DNA of 64,000 bases from Humibacillus xanthopallidus (lineage in GTDB: Bacteria; Actinomycetota; Actinomycetes; Actinomycetales; Dermatophilaceae). Below, one piece after another: positions 29,520-38,826 of this stretch. Under the pieces are notes generated by a model that had not been told where the DNA came from, made no database searches, and was given only the letters and a program-made list of their open reading frames with translations. The position numbers were made by a program, and so were the translations under genes. The stretch's first letter is position 1. Every line of letters begins with the position of its first letter. The DNA is taken from positions 2,170,001 to 2,234,000 of the forward strand of contig NZ_VFQF01000001.1 of the NCBI RefSeq assembly GCF_006717145.1, given 5' to 3'.

Positions 29520-31389
29520 GAACCGTCCACAGGGCGTAGTCGTTGTTGCGGCGTCCAGAATCGTGCTCGGCAAGCGCCGCGGCGATGGGTTCTGGACGAA
29601 GGAGGCCCTGCCCGCGCAACCGCTCGGGCGACAGCAGGTCGTGCGACCACTCCCGCAACGGCCCTCGGAGCCACTCGGCGATGGGGGGGTCGAAGCCCAC
29701 TTTCGGCCGGTCCCAGAGCTGGTGGGGCACGTACTGGCTGAGGATCTCTCGCAGCAGCCACTTGCCCCGCCCATGGCGCATCTTCGCGTTGTCGGGGAGG
29801 CGCCAGGTGAGCTCGACGAACTCGTGTGACAGGAACGGCACGCGCACCTCGAGCCCGACAGCCATGCTCGCGCGGTCGACCTTGACGAGCATGTCGTCCG
29901 GCAGGGTGCTGAGTTGGTCAGCCAGCAGCATCGAGCCCAGGGCGCTGGCCCCAGCAAGTGCGGGACCAGGCAACGGGCTGTGCCATGGCGCTTGCGTCAT
30001 GGCAACCTCTGGGTCCCACTGGGTGGCAAGAATCGTGTAGGCCCCCCACGGGTCGTGCGCGGACAGCACCCCAGCCAGCTTGTGTACCTTTGTCCCGACA
30101 TCAACCTGCTGCCCAGGAGCGATTCGGGCCACTCGCGCCCACCCGGTCGGCGGAACCGCCTTCAAGGAGCGTGAGATTGCGGCTCGTGTCGCCCGCGGGA
30201 GGGCCAGCATCCGGGCGAGCCCGCCCTGCGCCATCTGGTAGCGGTTGTAGCCACCGAGCAGTTCGTCCGCACCATCACCGCTCAGGCACACCGTGACGTG
30301 CTCCCGAGCTGCGGAGCAGAGCAAGGCGGTCGGGATGGAAGAGGGGTCGGCGAACGGCTCGTCGTGCATCGCCGCCGCCCGGAGTGCCATCTTCACGGCA
30401 TCCATCTCAGGCAGGGGCAGTGTGGTGTGGTCGGTGCCGAGGTGACTCGCGACGCGAGCTGCGGACTCTGACTCGTCTCCGTCGCCTCCGACGGCGACGG
30501 TGAAGGTCTTGACCGGCCGCGTGCTGACCTGTTGGGCCAGCGCCACGATCGTCGAGGAGTCGACTCCGCCGGAGAGGAACGCGCCGACCGGGACGTCGGC
30601 CACGAGCCGCCGCTGCACTGACTCTCGCAGGGCAGAGTCCGCGAGCTCCACCAGCTGTCGATCGGGAACCTTCAGTGGTTTGGACAGACCTTCCGTTGCC
30701 ACGTAATGGAGCGACCAGAAAGGCACTGGCGGGCCCGCTTCACCGGTTGCGCTTACGTGCACGATGCAACCTGGGGGCAGCTTGCCGATGCCTGTGACGA
30801 TCGAGTGAGGAGCCGGCACGAAGCCCCACCTCAAGTAGGCCGCAACGGCTTGGGGATCCGGTTCAGTGCTGGCCTGCGGCAGTCGACGGATCGCCGTCAG
30901 CTCGGAGGCGAAGACAAAGGACGGGCCAAGCCTGCCGAAGTAGAGCGGCTTCTCGCCCATCGTGTCTCGAGCCAGGACGAGGGTCCGGTCTCGTCGGTCC
31001 CACGCGGCGAGGGCAAACATGCCATCAACCGCCGAAACCGCTTCTCTGACACCGCGTTTCGCGATGAACTCGAGGAGCACCTCCGTATCGGAGTGACCTC
31101 GCAGCCTAAGCCCCTCAGCCTCGAGCCACTTCCGGTGATCGGCGTGGTCGTAGATCTCACCATTGAGAACGAGGACCCATCTGCCGTCGGCGGACGTCAT
31201 CGGCTGGTGGCCGGCCGCGGACAGGTCGACGATCGACAGTCGCCTGTGGCCCAGCGCCACTCCCGCCTCAGGGTCGACCCAGGTGCCCGCATCATCCGGA
31301 CCGCGGTGCGCGACCGCCAACGACATCCGGCCGAGATCGTCGACCAGGCTGCGGCTCCCCCGAGCCATGAGTCCAACCAACCCGCACAC
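29482..31389 (-). CDS. asnB: asparagine synthetase-like glutamine amidotransferase
   Basis: This 635-residue class II amidotransferase starts with the nucleophile Cys2 (V-CGLVGLMARG), then AHRGPDDAG and LNGEIYDH (Gln site). The synthetase half has the PP-loop FLSGGVDSSTIVAL near residue 270 and CLSGDGADELLGGYNRY. GTG 31389 puts Cys at position 2 and has GAGGAG seven bases upstream. AsnB-like enzymes in exopolysaccharide loci probably amidate uronic acids or make asparagine for the polymer rather than general metabolism (inference). It is inserted between two plus-strand paralogous transferases. Confidence 0.9.
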   Translation of the reverse strand: MCGLVGLMARGSRSLVDDLGRMSLAVAHRGPDDAGTWVDPEAGVALGHRRLSIVDLSAAGHQPMTSADGRWVLVLNGEIYDHADHRKWLEAEGLRLRGHSDTEVLLEFIAKRGVREAVSAVDGMFALAAWDRRDRTLVLARDTMGEKPLYFGRLGPSFVFASELTAIRRLPQASTEPDPQAVAAYLRWGFVPAPHSIVTGIGKLPPGCIVHVSATGEAGPPVPFWSLHYVATEGLSKPLKVPDRQLVELADSALRESVQRRLVADVPVGAFLSGGVDSSTIVALAQQVSTRPVKTFTVAVGGDGDESESAARVASHLGTDHTTLPLPEMDAVKMALRAAAMHDEPFADPSSIPTALLCSAAREHVTVCLSGDGADELLGGYNRYQMAQGGLARMLALPRATRAAISRSLKAVPPTGWARVARIAPGQQVDVGTKVHKLAGVLSAHDPWGAYTILATQWDPEVAMTQAPWHSPLPGPALAGASALGSMLLADQLSTLPDDMLVKVDRASMAVGLEVRVPFLSHEFVELTWRLPDNAKMRHGRGKWLLREILSQYVPHQLWDRPKVGFDPPIAEWLRGPLREWSHDLLSPERLRGQGLLRPEPIAAALAEHDSGRRNNDYALWTVLMLQAWFDGAAN

Positions 31390-31480
31390 CCGCGACTCCT
31401 CGCTTCGCCCCCGTGGCCCGGGTCCAGAGCCGAAGGCCGAGTGTAGAGCGCTTTGGTGGGAACTGGGGCAGGATGCTCGC

Positions 31481-32614
31481 ATGAGCGACCCCGGGGAGAG
31501 CCCAGCCGTGCGGGCTCGCGTCCTGTGGGTCATCAAGGGTCTGGGGCCGGGGGGCGCTGAACAGCTTCTCGTCTCCTCGGCGCGCGTCGCCGACCATGAC
31601 CGCTTCGCCTACCGCGCGGCATACGTCCGGCGCGACAAGGCCCAGCTGGTGTCTCGACTGGCTTCGTCAGGTGTGCCCGCTCTGCTGCTGGGGTCGGGCC
31701 GCTTCGGCGCGATCATCTGGCCCCTCCGCCTGCGAAGGATCATGAAGGACACGGACGTCGTGCATGCGCACTCGCCTTTGGTGGCAGGGGTCACCCGTCT
31801 TGTGGCACGGACCCTGCCACGCCACCGGAGGCCGGTGACCGTGTCGACGGAGCACAACGTCTGGGGCAACTTCTCCGCGCCCACCCGCATCCTCAACGCA
31901 GTCACCTGCGGCCTGGACGCGCGTCGTTGGGCGGTCTCGCGTGAGGTCCGACGGTCGATGTGGCGACCGCTGAGAGGCAGAGCGGAGGTGCTCGTGCACG
32001 GCATCGTGCAGTCCGATGCGAACCCGCCCGGCGGGACCAGGGAGAGGGTGCGGGGTGAGCTGGGCATTTCCGACGACGCCGTCGTGGCGATCACGGTGGC
32101 GAACCTACGTCGAGAGAAGGACTATCCAAACCTTCTCCGCGCAGCAAGCCTTGTGCTGCGCCGGGATCCGAGCATCGTGATGATCGCCGTCGGGCAGGGT
32201 CCGCTGGTGGACGAGGTCCACGCTCTTCACCGCGAGCTCGGGCTGGGCGAGCGGTTCAAACTGCTGGGGTACCGGACGGACGTCCCCGACCTGCTTGCTG
32301 CGTCTGACCTGTTCGTGCTCGCCTCAGCCTTTGAGGGGCTACCGGTCTCGATCATGGAGGCGATGGCCGCTGGCCTCCCCGTCGTCGCCACTTCGGTCGG
32401 CGGAGTCCCCGAGGTGGTCGTCGAAGAAGAGACAGGTCTCCTCGTTCGGCCCGGCGACTCGGACGCCCTCGCCGATGCGGTGCTCGCTCTAGCTCAGGAC
32501 GCCCCCCTCAGGCTAAAGCTGGGCGCGCGCGCGGCCGAGCGGTCGCAGGCCTTCGACATCAGGGCTGCTATCCATGAGCAGCAGCGAGCCTATGCTGCGC
32601 TCGCACGTCGCTAA
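31481..32614 (+). CDS. glycosyltransferase family 4 (paralogue of 28362)
   Basis: This 377-residue GT-B enzyme has VLWVIKGLGPGGAEQLLVSS, TEHNVWGNFSAPTRIL, VANLRREKDYPNLLRAAS and the donor motif ASAFEGLPVSIMEAMAAGLPVV. It parallels the gene at 28362 along its whole length. ATG 31481 is preceded by AGGA at a poor distance; a longer frame upstream runs antisense to asnB. The 3' end overlaps the deacetylase by 4 nt, tail to tail. The two paralogues may add the same kind of sugar at different positions. Confidence 0.88.
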   Translation: MSDPGESPAVRARVLWVIKGLGPGGAEQLLVSSARVADHDRFAYRAAYVRRDKAQLVSRLASSGVPALLLGSGRFGAIIWPLRLRRIMKDTDVVHAHSPLVAGVTRLVARTLPRHRRPVTVSTEHNVWGNFSAPTRILNAVTCGLDARRWAVSREVRRSMWRPLRGRAEVLVHGIVQSDANPPGGTRERVRGELGISDDAVVAITVANLRREKDYPNLLRAASLVLRRDPSIVMIAVGQGPLVDEVHALHRELGLGERFKLLGYRTDVPDLLAASDLFVLASAFEGLPVSIMEAMAAGLPVVATSVGGVPEVVVEEETGLLVRPGDSDALADAVLALAQDAPLRLKLGARAAERSQAFDIRAAIHEQQRAYAALARR

Positions 32615-33447
32615 GCGCGCAGGCCAACCTTCTTGGCAAGGCCCACGACACCTGCATACGCCCGTTCAGGCACCAGACCGCCGGTGAGCTTGGCGGCGAA
32701 AAAGGCGTCAGGGTCGCTCTGTCTCACTGGAACCCTCCTCAGCCGCATGCGATCTGTGTCGGGCAGGTTACGCCCTAGTTGCCCGGTCGACGCGCTGCGG
32801 AAGCGAGACCGCAGTTCATCTTCCATCGCGGGCACCGAGACACCCCACGGATAGGTGAAGTGCGCCGGGGTGACCCCGAGATGATGCTCTGTGGCCTCGG
32901 TGCAGGTATCGAGCTCTTCCACGCTCAGGCTCTGCGGAGGCACGTGGCGGTGGGTGTGGTTCCCGATCGTGCATAGGCCTGAGTCGACCATCTCGGCGAG
33001 CTGGGCCCAGGACATCCCTATACCAGAAGAGCCTTTCGCCGTCGATCCTTCCCAGACCATAGGTCTCGAGACGAACCCAGAGGCAAGGTAGACGGTGAAC
33101 GGAAGGCTGTGCTCGCGGAGGTGCGGCCAGGCGTTGGTGTGGACATCTTCAAAGCCGTCGTCGAACGTAAGCACGACGCTCTCACGCGTGTCGCCAGCGT
33201 CAAGCCTGTCGAGGGCGGTGTCGAGCGCAACGACATCATGGCCCTCGAGCAGGCGCACATGTCTCGCAAACCTCCCGCCGGGCACGTCAAGCTCGTCGCG
33301 TGTGCCGCCACCGATCCGGTGGTAGATCAGTAGCGTGGCGCCGTCCCTCTTCCCGGCAGGGTTGGCTAGCGCCAGACCCTGCTTCAACTGGCCTCGAAGT
33401 CCTCGCCAGGCGCCTGTCGCGTCGGGTCCCGCGTCATCGGTGCGCAT
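32611..33447 (-). CDS. polysaccharide deacetylase (NodB/CE4 domain)
   Basis: CE4 enzymes remove acetyl groups from GlcNAc or from polymer chains. The 278-residue protein has the metal-binding motifs VLTFDDGFEDVHTNAW (Asp-Asp) and CTIGNHTHRHVPP (His-x3-His type, residues about 160-172), then FTYPWGVSVP. LLIYHRIGG near the N-terminus is the usual start of the group. No signal peptide is visible, so it may act inside the cell on a lipid-linked intermediate or be exported otherwise. It overlaps the upstream polymerase gene by 14 nt. Confidence 0.85.
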   Translation of the reverse strand: MRTDDAGPDATGAWRGLRGQLKQGLALANPAGKRDGATLLIYHRIGGGTRDELDVPGGRFARHVRLLEGHDVVALDTALDRLDAGDTRESVVLTFDDGFEDVHTNAWPHLREHSLPFTVYLASGFVSRPMVWEGSTAKGSSGIGMSWAQLAEMVDSGLCTIGNHTHRHVPPQSLSVEELDTCTEATEHHLGVTPAHFTYPWGVSVPAMEDELRSRFRSASTGQLGRNLPDTDRMRLRRVPVRQSDPDAFFAAKLTGGLVPERAYAGVVGLAKKVGLRA

Positions 33448-34780
33448 CGTAGAACTCACTCTCGAGCTGATCACTGGAGACTTTCCTGCGGGCGGGAAGG
33501 CACAGCAGAACGAGGAAGAATGGGATCATAAGGACGCGCTGCCGGGCAAGGATACCGAAGTTGCCCAGTCCCGAGAACGCCCACATGAAGGCCAAAGTAT
33601 AGACGACGCTGAAAACGACGTAAGGATTGTGCCGCAGAAGCTTCGGCAGTCCCCGCAACTGCGGCCAGGCCCGCACAGTAAGAATGAGGAGAAAGAATCC
33701 TTCGAGGCTCTGCACGAGAAGTTGGACACTGTGCGCCTCCCACGTGAACGGGCGGAAGAGTACAGTCGCGAGCGCAGCCGGGATTCCGGTCACGGAAGTC
33801 AGGGGCACCGGGCTGAACTCCGAGCCTCCTTGCACTGTCTGCTCGCTGCGAAAGGTGACGGTCTCGGACAGTGCCTGCCAGTTGAAGTCGTCGATGCCGA
33901 GAAAAGTTGCCGATTTCGTGGAAATTACATACGCTGCTCCACCCAAGATGGCGATTCCACCGACCTTTCTGAGGATATCTGTCGACGCCGACCCGCTCGG
34001 TCGGAACAACTGTGCGACCAGCACGCCGGCAAAAAGCAGTACGGCTATGTGGGGACGGATGAGCGTCGTCCCGACTGCCCCGACGGCAAGCAACCCAAGG
34101 GCACCACGCTGGCGAACGAACATCTTGGCGGCGCCGAGCGCCGTGACACCAACAAAAAGCATCAGCCAAGACTCCTTGCCAATGCTCGACGGCCAGTAGA
34201 GCAATGACGGGAGCAGCAGCACCAAGAGCGCATACCGCCGACCGTCACCCTCTGGTAAAGAGATCCGAAAGGCGCGAAATAGGAGGTATTGGCCCCAGAA
34301 CGCGAACGATCCAAAAACGAGAAAGCCTGCGAGAGGCGAGGGTCCGATGACTGTGTAGATCGCTGTAGTAATCAGTTCCATGTACTGCGTGCCCTGCGCA
34401 GACCCCCAGTCCCATACGACGAAGCCCTGGCGCCACAACCCGTACTGACCGGCAGCGTAGACGTTGTAGCGTTCGGCGTCTGCTGCACCGCCATAGACAC
34501 CGTACGCGACTAGGTAACGCACCAATGCGCCGACGATCTTGGCAGCTAGGGCGACGCTCAGGATCGCGGGGAGCCAAGGCTCACCACTACCTCGAGTAAC
34601 CCGCCTGATGAGCATCAGGTTGAGGAGGATAATCATCGGGGTGACCAAGATGGCGCCCCACACGTTGTACGACTGCGAGTCGAGCGCCCAGGAAAACACG
34701 GCACTCAAGGCGCCACCTACGAGGCCTGCGACAACGACGGCAATCCGCGAGACTGACGTTCGCGGCATGAACTGACTCAA
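33434..34780 (-). CDS. Wzy-like polymerase or EpsG-type membrane protein
   Basis: This 448-residue protein has about ten hydrophobic segments, an early large loop with YGVYGGAADAERYNVYAAGQ and a mid-protein SSIGKESWLMLFVG. The S-x-x-K-E-S motif with two flanking helices is common in Wzy-like and EpsG-like proteins. TTG 34780 overlaps the BY-kinase stop as TTGA; ATG 34768 is an alternative without a ribosome-binding site. Base use is less GC-rich than in the kinase beside it. With the genes at 13795 and 26298 this is the third polymerase/ligase candidate of the locus. Confidence 0.65.
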   Translation of the reverse strand: MSQFMPRTSVSRIAVVVAGLVGGALSAVFSWALDSQSYNVWGAILVTPMIILLNLMLIRRVTRGSGEPWLPAILSVALAAKIVGALVRYLVAYGVYGGAADAERYNVYAAGQYGLWRQGFVVWDWGSAQGTQYMELITTAIYTVIGPSPLAGFLVFGSFAFWGQYLLFRAFRISLPEGDGRRYALLVLLLPSLLYWPSSIGKESWLMLFVGVTALGAAKMFVRQRGALGLLAVGAVGTTLIRPHIAVLLFAGVLVAQLFRPSGSASTDILRKVGGIAILGGAAYVISTKSATFLGIDDFNWQALSETVTFRSEQTVQGGSEFSPVPLTSVTGIPAALATVLFRPFTWEAHSVQLLVQSLEGFFLLILTVRAWPQLRGLPKLLRHNPYVVFSVVYTLAFMWAFSGLGNFGILARQRVLMIPFFLVLLCLPARRKVSSDQLESEFYDAHR

Positions 34781-36309
34781 AGTGACGACGACGACGTGCG
34801 TCGCGTTTGTCTGGAGTCGGGATCAGACTTCGAGTCGACATCGTGCGCCGGCCTTTTAGCACGCGCACCCTGTGCCCCGCCTATAGAGCGGCCCCGCTTC
34901 TGCTTGCTGACTCCATAGCCATATCCATACCCGCGGCCATAGCCGTAGGTGCTCCGCTCGGTGCGGACGCCCACGATAAGCACGCCGCTGACAGGTACGT
35001 TGAAACGCCCCAATAGCTCGGAGACACGGCGCCCCGCCACCTCCGTGATGCGGCCGTTGCGCACCACCATTAGGACTGTGTCGACAAGCGGGAGCAGATC
35101 GAAGACGTCGCTCGCGGCAAGCAGGGGCGCTGTGTCGATGAGGACGATGTCTGCCAGACCACGCGTCTCGCTTAAGAGGCCACCCATACGGCTCGCCAAT
35201 GACGCCGGGTGGGACAGACGTGTACCCGCCGTGATGATACGCACGTCCGGGATGCTCGTGGGGCGGATGAGTGCTTCGAGTGAAGCGTCCTCGGGGCGGC
35301 TGAGGTAGTCCGATAGTCCTGCGCCTTGGGGGACGTCGAAGAGATCGTGCGTGTCCGGCGAGCGAAGGTCCGCGTCCAGTACGAGCACCCTCAGCCCCGT
35401 CTCGGCAAAGCTCGCGGCTAGGTTAGCGACGCTGGTCGTCTTACCCTCGCCTGGGTAGGCGGAGGTAACGAGGATCAGACGCCCTTGTGCCGCGGCGTAC
35501 CCCCGCGGCACATCAGTTGAAGAGACTGATGCGCCCGCATGCTGGCTTGCGGTGTGGGCGAGGGCCGTGCGGGCCGCACGGTAGGAGTCGGAATAGGGGC
35601 TGAGCGGCTGCTCCGCCACTCCGATCGATGGGCTACTGCGCTGTGAGCGATTGAGCCGCGGCACCTCGGCGATGATCGGCAGGCGCAGGGCGGCGGCGAT
35701 CTCCTCGCGTGTACGCAACCTCGAGTCCAGGCGGTCGAGCACTAGTGCCAGCGCCAGACCAGCGAGGAGGCCCAGCATGGCGGCCAGCGCGGTGCGGAAA
35801 GCGCGCCCAGGGGGCACTACGAAGCCCCCTCCCGTGACGTTCGGGATCGGCGTCGCTCGCTGGAGGATAGTAACGGTGGCGTTGCCGGTGCCCGGCCGGC
35901 TCTGCTTGAAGAAGGCCACGGTCTCATCGGCGAATGCGTTGGCGACTGCTGCGGCCCGCTGTCCGTCCGGCGCCGTTGCCGCCACGGTCAGCGCGGCGGC
36001 GTTGAAATCAGGCGTGACCGTAAGCCCCGAAGCCAACATCGCGGGGTCACCGGTGTAGCCAAGCTTCGCTGCGGCACGGCGTGGGATCTCACCCGTCGTT
36101 AAGTAGAGGGCGATGCGGCCCATCTGCGCCGTTGAGTCCGCACTGGTGCCGACGAGCAACGTTGCCGTCGCAGTGTAGGAACTTGCCTTCTGCGCTGTAG
36201 CCGTCTGTGCAGGGGTGACGAGCCACATGATGGCCGCAGCGGACAGCGCGCAGGCAACGATCACCGGCCACCGGTGTCTGAAGACCTTGAGATAGTCCTT
36301 GAGCGTCAT
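34777..36309 (-). CDS. Wzz-type chain-length regulator fused to BY-kinase (second copy)
   Basis: This 510-residue protein has membrane segments at about residues 15-33 and 172-192 around a Wzz domain. The kinase then shows Walker A TSAYPGEGKTTSV near 281, A' VLVLDADLRSPD near 311 and Walker B IVLIDTAPLL near 390. The tail holds a striking Tyr-Gly repeat (TYGYGRGYGYGYG), the presumed phosphorylation cluster. ATG 36309 has AGGGAG eight bases before it. It is coupled to the polymerase at 33434 (TTGA) and diverges from the double transferase at 36508. It is probably paired with the phosphatase at 24648. Confidence 0.92.
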   Translation of the reverse strand: MTLKDYLKVFRHRWPVIVACALSAAAIMWLVTPAQTATAQKASSYTATATLLVGTSADSTAQMGRIALYLTTGEIPRRAAAKLGYTGDPAMLASGLTVTPDFNAAALTVAATAPDGQRAAAVANAFADETVAFFKQSRPGTGNATVTILQRATPIPNVTGGGFVVPPGRAFRTALAAMLGLLAGLALALVLDRLDSRLRTREEIAAALRLPIIAEVPRLNRSQRSSPSIGVAEQPLSPYSDSYRAARTALAHTASQHAGASVSSTDVPRGYAAAQGRLILVTSAYPGEGKTTSVANLAASFAETGLRVLVLDADLRSPDTHDLFDVPQGAGLSDYLSRPEDASLEALIRPTSIPDVRIITAGTRLSHPASLASRMGGLLSETRGLADIVLIDTAPLLAASDVFDLLPLVDTVLMVVRNGRITEVAGRRVSELLGRFNVPVSGVLIVGVRTERSTYGYGRGYGYGYGVSKQKRGRSIGGAQGARAKRPAHDVDSKSDPDSRQTRRTSSSSL

Positions 36310-36507
36310 ACGGTTTTCTCCCTGGGGCTCTCGGCGCTGCGGTCTTCCGCTCAGGGGGCCAGCAGTAAGCCCTGCCTGTCGATGGGCAGTAAACCACGAT
36401 CCTATCCGACGGCGAGCAGCCACTCTCCGGGAGATTTTTGACGGACGTTTGCAGGGGAGGCTTTGCCCTGCGACCATCATGCGGTGACGGCAGACTCGGG
36501 TGCGCCA

Positions 36508-38826
36508 ATGAGCGACCGCCCCTTGCGGATTGCCCATCTGACGACTGTAGACATGAGCCTCGCTCTGTTGCTTGGGACCGAGTTGGCGGTGGACATCGAG
36601 CAGGGGCACACGGTCTTTGGCATCAGCGCGCCGGGGCCGTATGTCGAACGGATCGAGTCGCTGGGCGTGACGCACGTGCCCGTCGTGAAGCTCACCCGCT
36701 CTTGGGATCCGAGGAGCGACGCCGCCGCCTTTCGGGGGCTGGTGCGGACGATCCGAGGTCTAGAGCTCGACGTGCTGCACACACACAACCCCAAAACGGG
36801 CGTCATGGGTCGAATCGCCGGGCGGCTGGCCGGCGTGCCTGTCGTCGTAAACACGTGCCACGGTCTTTGGGCGCTGCCAGACGATCACATCGCCAAACGC
36901 TCATTCGTCTACGCGCTTGAGGGACTCGCGGCGCGCTTCTCAGATTTTGAACTCTTCCAGAACGCCGAGGACCTAAGGACCCAACGGTGGGCCCTCAAGC
37001 GCGGCCGTCACCGCGTTGTTGGCAACGGCGTCGACCTCGGGCGCTTCTCGCCGGACCCTGAGGGTCGTCGCCGGGTGCGGTCCGAGCTCGGTATCGCCCA
37101 CGACCAGTTGTTGGTCGGAACCGTCGGTAGGCGAGTGCGCGAGAAGGGGCTTGCCGAGTTCACTCAGACAGCGAACCGCCTGGCTAACAAGGCGGCGTTT
37201 GTCTGGGTCGGTCCCGCAGACGAGACGGACGGGCGTGCTGATGCCGAAGTCTGCGGGGCAAGTGCGGTTCGCTTCGTCGAGGAACGACAGGACATGCCCT
37301 CGGTCTACTCGGCTTTGGACGTCTTCGTCCTCGCCTCTTACCGAGAAGGTTTCTCCCGAGCCTCGATGGAGGCGGCAGCATGTGGGGTGCCCATGGTCCT
37401 CACCGATATCCGCGGCTGCCGGGAGATTGGCGACGATGGGATCCACCTGCTTCTCGCCTCCCCGAACAGCGCTGAATCGTTGACCCGCGCCGTGGACCGC
37501 CTGCTCGACCATCCGGACCTCCGTGTCCTGCTGGCGGCCGCGGCACGTACCCGTGCACTCGAGCGGTTCGACCAGCATGCCGTCGCGCGCCTGTCTATGG
37601 AAACCTATGCGGCTGTCGCGCATCGGAAAGGAGCAGCGCTAGGACTTGTGGACGATAATCGAACCACGGTGTTGCACGTTTTGCCCTCTGATCTAGACCG
37701 TGGCGCTCAGGTATACGCAGGACGGTTGCGTGACGCACTCAAAGGCGACCCGAGCCAACGCCACCTGGCCGCCTCCCTTTTCGAGGCTCCCGAGGCCGCG
37801 CTGCGCGCAGATGTGAGATTGCATGTCCGCTCAGGACCCATGCGTAGGGCAGGTCTCGATCCGCAGGCAGTAACCCGCTTACGACGCGCGGTGCGCAAGA
37901 ACCGGGTCAACGTGATTGTCGCCCACGGGGGTGAGTCGCTGAAGTATGCCATTGCGGCCGCTGGGCGCACCCCCACCATCTATTACAAGGTGGGGCTCTC
38001 GTCGAACGAGCTAGCGCGAGGTTACCGCAAATGGCTCTACCGTTTCCTAGCAGCGCGCGCGACGCGGGTCGTTGGGGTCTCCGAAGCAATAGTCCAACAG
38101 GCCAACAACCTGCTTCGCATACCGCGCGGCAAACTCACACTTATCCCCAATGGTAGGGACCCAAGCACCTATTCTCCGCCTCCAGCGGAGGCAGGGAATA
38201 TAGATCGAGCCCTTGTCCTATTTGTCGGGCACCTCGAGCCGGGCAAGAGGCCTGGACTGTTTCTCGACGTCATCGAGGTGCTGCGCTCTCGAAATGTGGA
38301 ATTTGGCGCGGCGATCGTCGGTGACGGTCCATTGCGGCACTCCCTGGGCGCTCGCGCGGCGGCGCTGGGAGTGAACCTGATGGGTGTCCGAACCGATGTG
38401 CCCCAACTACTTCGCCAGGCCTCTCTCTTGGCTATGACGAGTGATTTGGGCACCGAAGGAATGCCAGGAGTACTCATCGAGGCGGGGCTGAGTGGCCTCC
38501 CAGTCGTATCGACCGCTGCAGCCGGTGTGGCCGACATAGTCGACGACGGTGTAACCGGTTTCGTGATAACTACAGACCGGCCAGAAGATATCGCCGATCG
38601 AATCGAAGAACTACTGGCAGACGGTCGACGCCACAGGGACATGGGCACTCAAGCCCGGCTCCGTTGCGAGAGGCTTTTCTCGATCGACGCCACGGCCAAC
38701 CTTTGGTGGTCGCTCGTCGCCGGCCAGATCGAAGATGGCTCCGTCAACACCTCACGGTCCTGGAGAGGACGTGGACTTACTGGCGCCTCAGCAGTCAAGG
38801 ACCAAGATCAAGCAGGCGCCCTATGA
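36508..38826 (+). CDS. double glycosyltransferase: two GT4 enzymes in one chain
   Basis: At 772 residues it is twice the usual GT4 length. The first half (about 1-375) has RIAHLTTVDMSL, HTHNPKTGVMGRIAG, GRRVREKGLAEF and the donor site ASYREGFSRASMEAAACGVPMV. The second half (about 390-750) restarts with TTVLHVLPSDLDRGAQVYAG, then VGHLEPGKRPGLFLDVIE and GTEGMPGVLIEAGLSGLPVVS. Each half has its own donor-binding Glu. GTG 36484 is an alternative start; neither has a clear Shine-Dalgarno sequence. The stop overlaps the ABC exporter start as ATGA. Confidence 0.87.
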   Translation: MSDRPLRIAHLTTVDMSLALLLGTELAVDIEQGHTVFGISAPGPYVERIESLGVTHVPVVKLTRSWDPRSDAAAFRGLVRTIRGLELDVLHTHNPKTGVMGRIAGRLAGVPVVVNTCHGLWALPDDHIAKRSFVYALEGLAARFSDFELFQNAEDLRTQRWALKRGRHRVVGNGVDLGRFSPDPEGRRRVRSELGIAHDQLLVGTVGRRVREKGLAEFTQTANRLANKAAFVWVGPADETDGRADAEVCGASAVRFVEERQDMPSVYSALDVFVLASYREGFSRASMEAAACGVPMVLTDIRGCREIGDDGIHLLLASPNSAESLTRAVDRLLDHPDLRVLLAAAARTRALERFDQHAVARLSMETYAAVAHRKGAALGLVDDNRTTVLHVLPSDLDRGAQVYAGRLRDALKGDPSQRHLAASLFEAPEAALRADVRLHVRSGPMRRAGLDPQAVTRLRRAVRKNRVNVIVAHGGESLKYAIAAAGRTPTIYYKVGLSSNELARGYRKWLYRFLAARATRVVGVSEAIVQQANNLLRIPRGKLTLIPNGRDPSTYSPPPAEAGNIDRALVLFVGHLEPGKRPGLFLDVIEVLRSRNVEFGAAIVGDGPLRHSLGARAAALGVNLMGVRTDVPQLLRQASLLAMTSDLGTEGMPGVLIEAGLSGLPVVSTAAAGVADIVDDGVTGFVITTDRPEDIADRIEELLADGRRHRDMGTQARLRCERLFSIDATANLWWSLVAGQIEDGSVNTSRSWRGRGLTGASAVKDQDQAGAL

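Noticed and set aside
21262-31389. A complete lasso-peptide cluster (PqqD, AsnB-like protein, HprK, nucleotidyltransferase).
   Set aside because: No B2 protease homologue was seen, the AsnB protein has a full glutaminase domain with Cys2 and is 5 kb away on the other strand, and no convincing precursor peptide exists.
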